The notes beneath the pieces were generated by a model. It searched no databases. It had not been told where the DNA came from and was given only the letters and a program-made list of their open reading frames with translations. From Pedobacter hartonius (GTDB lineage Bacteria; Bacteroidota; Bacteroidia; Sphingobacteriales; Sphingobacteriaceae), in the NCBI RefSeq assembly GCF_900107535.1, contig NZ_FNRA01000003.1, forward strand, positions 434,001 through 498,000: DNA of 64,000 bases, given 5' to 3'. How positions within the stretch are numbered: the stretch's first letter is position 1; each line of letters opens with the position of its first letter. Of the stretch, positions 62,156 through 64,000 are shown one piece after another. A program made the position numbers and the translations under genes.

Positions 62156-62419
62156 CTATTTGTTATCCAGCCCTCTTCCGGTTTTATGCTGAAGTTCATC
62201 TATACGTTTGGAGGCTTCAGATTTGCTGAGTGTTTCATCAAAATCTTCTTTTGCTTCATCCGAAAGTGTTTTCAGGTAAGAATGCTGCGCTCCGGTCATC
62301 GGTTCGTCTCCGGTAGTCCATTCATCAGGATCTTTAATTGTATTTGAACCTTTTAAATCCCCGCTTTGGTTTTCTGTATTTTCCTGTTCATCGAACAATT
62401 CATCTTCTCTGTTTATCAT
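62156..62419 (-). CDS. DUF3072 domain protein
   Basis: 87 residues. After an acidic leader (MINREDELFDEQENTENQSG) comes the domain: NTIKDPDEWTTGDEPMTGAQ, HSYLKTLSDEAKEDFDETLS, KSEASKRIDELQHKTGRGLD. The MTGAQ-x-SYLKTL and KxEASKRIDELQ elements are diagnostic. The domain occurs in many bacteria and its function is unknown; the family is small and soluble. Its 3' end touches the remains of the phosphodiesterase gene on the other strand. Confidence 0.92.
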   Translation of the reverse strand: MINREDELFDEQENTENQSGDLKGSNTIKDPDEWTTGDEPMTGAQHSYLKTLSDEAKEDFDETLSKSEASKRIDELQHKTGRGLDNK

Positions 62420-62524
62420 ATGCTTTCAGTATAGGTAATAAATCCTGATGATGAACAGATAAGATCATGCATTGTTTTGTTTTGCCCTGCAAGGTTTAGC
62501 AATCATACCATAGACAACATCCGT

Positions 62525-63289
62525 CTATTTTTTACGGATATAAATATGCTTGATGTTGTTTTTTCCGCTTTCGCGCTCGTCAACTTCAAACTGTTCCATG
62601 CTTTTTATAAATGCCAGCATTTTGGGAAACCCATAGTTCCTCGGGTCAAAGTCAGGTTTTTTCTTTAACATAAGACTACCCAGGTCACCAAGGTAGGCCC
62701 AGCCATTATCGTCTGCCAGATCAACGATACTGGCGTTTAACAATTTCGTAACCTGCGGATCGATTCTGCTTAATGGTTTATTATCAGGTTGCTTCGCCTT
62801 TTTTGATCGGGATTTATTTATACTTTCAACAGGAATTGTGGCATCCTTTTTCAATATTTCGATATAGATAAACTTGTCACATGCCGTTATAAACGGAGTT
62901 AGGGTCTTCTTTTCGCCAATGCCGATCACTTTCATTCCAGCTTCGCGCAGCCGGGTAGCAAGCCTTGTGAAATCGCTGTCACTGGAAACGATGCAAAAAC
63001 CATCCACTTTACCCGTGTATAAAATATCCATCGCATCAATAATGAGCGCGCTGTCTGAAGCATTTTTACCGGTGGAATAGCTGTACTGCTGGATCGGTGT
63101 GATGGCATTTTCCAGCAAAACGTTCTTCCAGCCGGAAACAGTAGGCTTTGTCCAGTCTGCATAGATTCGTTTAAACGTAGGTGTACCATACTTCGCAATC
63201 TCTTCGAACATCTCTTTCACATTGGCATAAGGCACATTATCTGCGTCAATCAGGACCGCTAATTTCTGGTCTTTCTGAGTTTCTATCAT
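62525..63289 (-). CDS. NYN-domain protein with LOTUS/OST-HTH-like domain
   Basis: 254 residues. NYN (PIN-like) nuclease core: LAVLIDADNVPYANVKEMFE at 10-29, DWTKPTVSGWKNVLLENA, SYSTGKNASDSALIIDAMDI, FCIVSSDSDFTRLATRLREA, VIGIGEKKTLTPFITACDKF. The acidic residues Asp15, Asp17 and those in ASDSALIIDAMD and SDSDF form the metal site. After a Lys-rich linker, residues 180-250 (LLNASIVDLADDNGWAYLGD, LGSLMLKKKPDFDPRNYGFP) form a LOTUS/OST-HTH-type RNA-binding domain. Such proteins are predicted RNases of LabA/DUF88 type. Appears monocistronic. Confidence 0.9.
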   Translation of the reverse strand: MIETQKDQKLAVLIDADNVPYANVKEMFEEIAKYGTPTFKRIYADWTKPTVSGWKNVLLENAITPIQQYSYSTGKNASDSALIIDAMDILYTGKVDGFCIVSSDSDFTRLATRLREAGMKVIGIGEKKTLTPFITACDKFIYIEILKKDATIPVESINKSRSKKAKQPDNKPLSRIDPQVTKLLNASIVDLADDNGWAYLGDLGSLMLKKKPDFDPRNYGFPKMLAFIKSMEQFEVDERESGKNNIKHIYIRKK

Positions 63290-63408
63290 ATTTCCTTTTT
63301 TTTGGAAGTAATACTTTACCCAAAGATAAGGTTTACATCATCCGATTCTTAGAAAAATTGGCTACGGAATACTCTTAAAACCAAATGCAAAATTTTTTTT
63401 TGACAATT

Positions 63409-63416
63409 TATCTTTG
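63409..63416 (+). promoter_or_regulatory. -7 promoter-like element
   Basis: TATCTTTG matches TAnnTTTG. No TTTG is found 19 nt upstream, so it is a half-match. It would start a transcript near 63423 that ends at the terminator at 63471-63502. Confidence 0.35.
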
Positions 63417-63422
63417 CATTTA

Positions 63423-63502
63423 CAACCAGAAAAAGTAAATTCAGTCAATGAATGCTTATTCATACGATACAAGGCCCTGCAGTGATGCACGGCCTTTTTT
63501 TT
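63423..63502 (+). ncRNA. possible small RNA of about 80 nt
   Basis: A short transcript between the -7 element at 63409 and the strong terminator at 63471-63502 would have no room for a large protein; it includes a short open reading starting MNAYSYDTRPCSD at 63448. It could be a free small RNA, a leader with attenuation for the VOC gene at 63536, or nothing. Only the terminator is strongly supported. Confidence 0.3.
63471..63502 (+). terminator. strong rho-independent terminator
   Basis: AAGGCC (63471-63476) pairs with GGCCTT (63491-63496), and inner TGCA/TGCA pairs extend the stem with one mismatch; eight T residues follow. No plus-strand gene ends just upstream: the nearest gene is convergent, on the minus strand. 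Confidence 0.8.
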
Positions 63503-63535
63503 ATGCAGTATGCTTTTCATTGATAGACTTTACCT

Positions 63536-64000
63536 ATGAAAATAATTGAAATCCTTCTGCTTAGCACTGATTTGCCGGCCACAGAACAATTTTATACGGA
63601 AGTTCTAAATGTCAAAGTACTTTATAAAAACAAAGACGAAGTTTCCTTCCTTATCGGCACCACTAAATTATCTTTTGGGTATACCGCTCTTCAAAGCCCG
63701 AATTATCACCTTGCAATTGATATTCCTAACAATAAACTTCATGAAGCCTTTGATTGGCTGAAGCACAAAACAGAAATACTGCCTGTAACAGCAACCTCGC
63801 AGTTTTCAAAATTTGAGGCCTGGAACGCTGAATCTCTCTATTTCTATGATAACAACGGCAACTTGCTGGAGCTCATCAGCCGCAAGGATGTACTCAATAA
63901 CGCCAAACTGGATTTTGATGAAGCGCAGCTCCTGTATATTAGTGAAATTGGAATTGTATGTGAGAATGTTAACGCTCAGGCGAAAAAGCTAACGACAGAT
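63536..64000 (+). CDS. VOC-family (glyoxalase/bleomycin-resistance-like) protein, 3' end outside the window
   Basis: 155 residues are visible and the frame is open at position 64000. Start at ATG 63536 (MKIIEILLLSTDLPATEQFY). The first beta-alpha-beta-beta-beta unit is complete: FYTEVLNVKVLYKNKDEVSF, LIGTTKLSFGY, YHLAIDIPNNKLHEAFDWLK, SLYFYDNNGNLLELISRKD with the metal-type Glu in NLLELI. A second unit begins near residue 140 (LLYISEIGIVCENVNAQAKK), so a two-unit protein of about 250 residues is likely. Substrate is unknown. Confidence 0.85.
   Translation, partial: MKIIEILLLSTDLPATEQFYTEVLNVKVLYKNKDEVSFLIGTTKLSFGYTALQSPNYHLAIDIPNNKLHEAFDWLKHKTEILPVTATSQFSKFEAWNAESLYFYDNNGNLLELISRKDVLNNAKLDFDEAQLLYISEIGIVCENVNAQAKKLTTD

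Noticed and set aside
1..64000. CRISPR arrays, tRNA and rRNA genes, prophage
   Set aside because: No regularly spaced repeats, cloverleaf-type sequences, rRNA motifs or phage structural genes were found on reading both strands.

Overview
The window looks like a chromosomal piece of a Bacteroidota bacterium, most likely of the Pedobacter/Mucilaginibacter type (Sphingobacteriaceae). The evidence is two SusC/SusD pairs each led by an ECF sigma factor and a FecR anti-sigma factor, short Crp/Fnr-like and HxlR regulators, a Bacteroidota-type MacB-like permease, DUF5689 and M13/M61 peptidase families, and promoters of the TTTG-N19-TAnnTTTG type. No tRNA, rRNA, CRISPR array or complete insertion sequence was seen. 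The genus is inferred, not demonstrated.

Layout. 1-4250: the start of nagA, then a decayed strip with remains of a FecR gene joined to the tail of a GH10 xylanase, a frameshifted GH43 gene, an extremely acidic low-complexity protein, and an M61 peptidase that has lost its zinc site and ends in a near-perfect hairpin. 4255-14761: M13 peptidase, GH43 enzyme, an unknown 408-residue protein with an XRE regulator, a truncated glgX, a NIF3-family protein with a signal peptide, an OmpA-type lipoprotein, thioredoxin and an HxlR regulator. 14938-22478: an MFS remnant, then an ECF-FecR-SusC-SusD unit without enzymes. 22514-33567: a MauE-like protein with a small exported partner, Crp-like regulator, a 41-bp-stem hairpin, lipoprotein, MacB-like permease, GH130 phosphorylase, a tandem segmental duplication carrying two Crp-like genes, an HxlR/NmrA divergent pair, and an Rpn-type nuclease. 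33878-41935: membrane protein, a frameshifted hybrid two-component sensor, DUF2625, XRE, GH5-like enzyme and a BLUF photoreceptor.

42042-51829 is a second ECF-FecR-SusC-SusD unit. It continues with a DUF5689 lipoprotein and an exported calcineurin-like phosphoesterase, and ends at a strong terminator. Because it has a phosphoesterase and no glycosidase, a phosphorus-containing substrate is a better guess than a glycan. 53612-58091 is the most unusual unit: ECF sigma factor, membrane-anchored anti-sigma-like TPR protein, a small Pro-rich protein, and an exported TPR-CHAT caspase-like protease, tightly packed behind a recognisable promoter. An LGFP-repeat-like protein is divergent from it. The right end holds a sulfite-oxidase-fold domain protein, an outer-membrane remnant, DUF808, a Crp/SDR pair, a phosphodiesterase remnant, DUF3072, a NYN-domain protein, a possible small RNA and the start of a VOC-family gene.

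About nine broken genes lie in 64 kb, several with multiple independent lesions. This suggests real and continuing loss of carbohydrate and peptide scavenging functions in this segment, although single-base lesions could be assembly errors.
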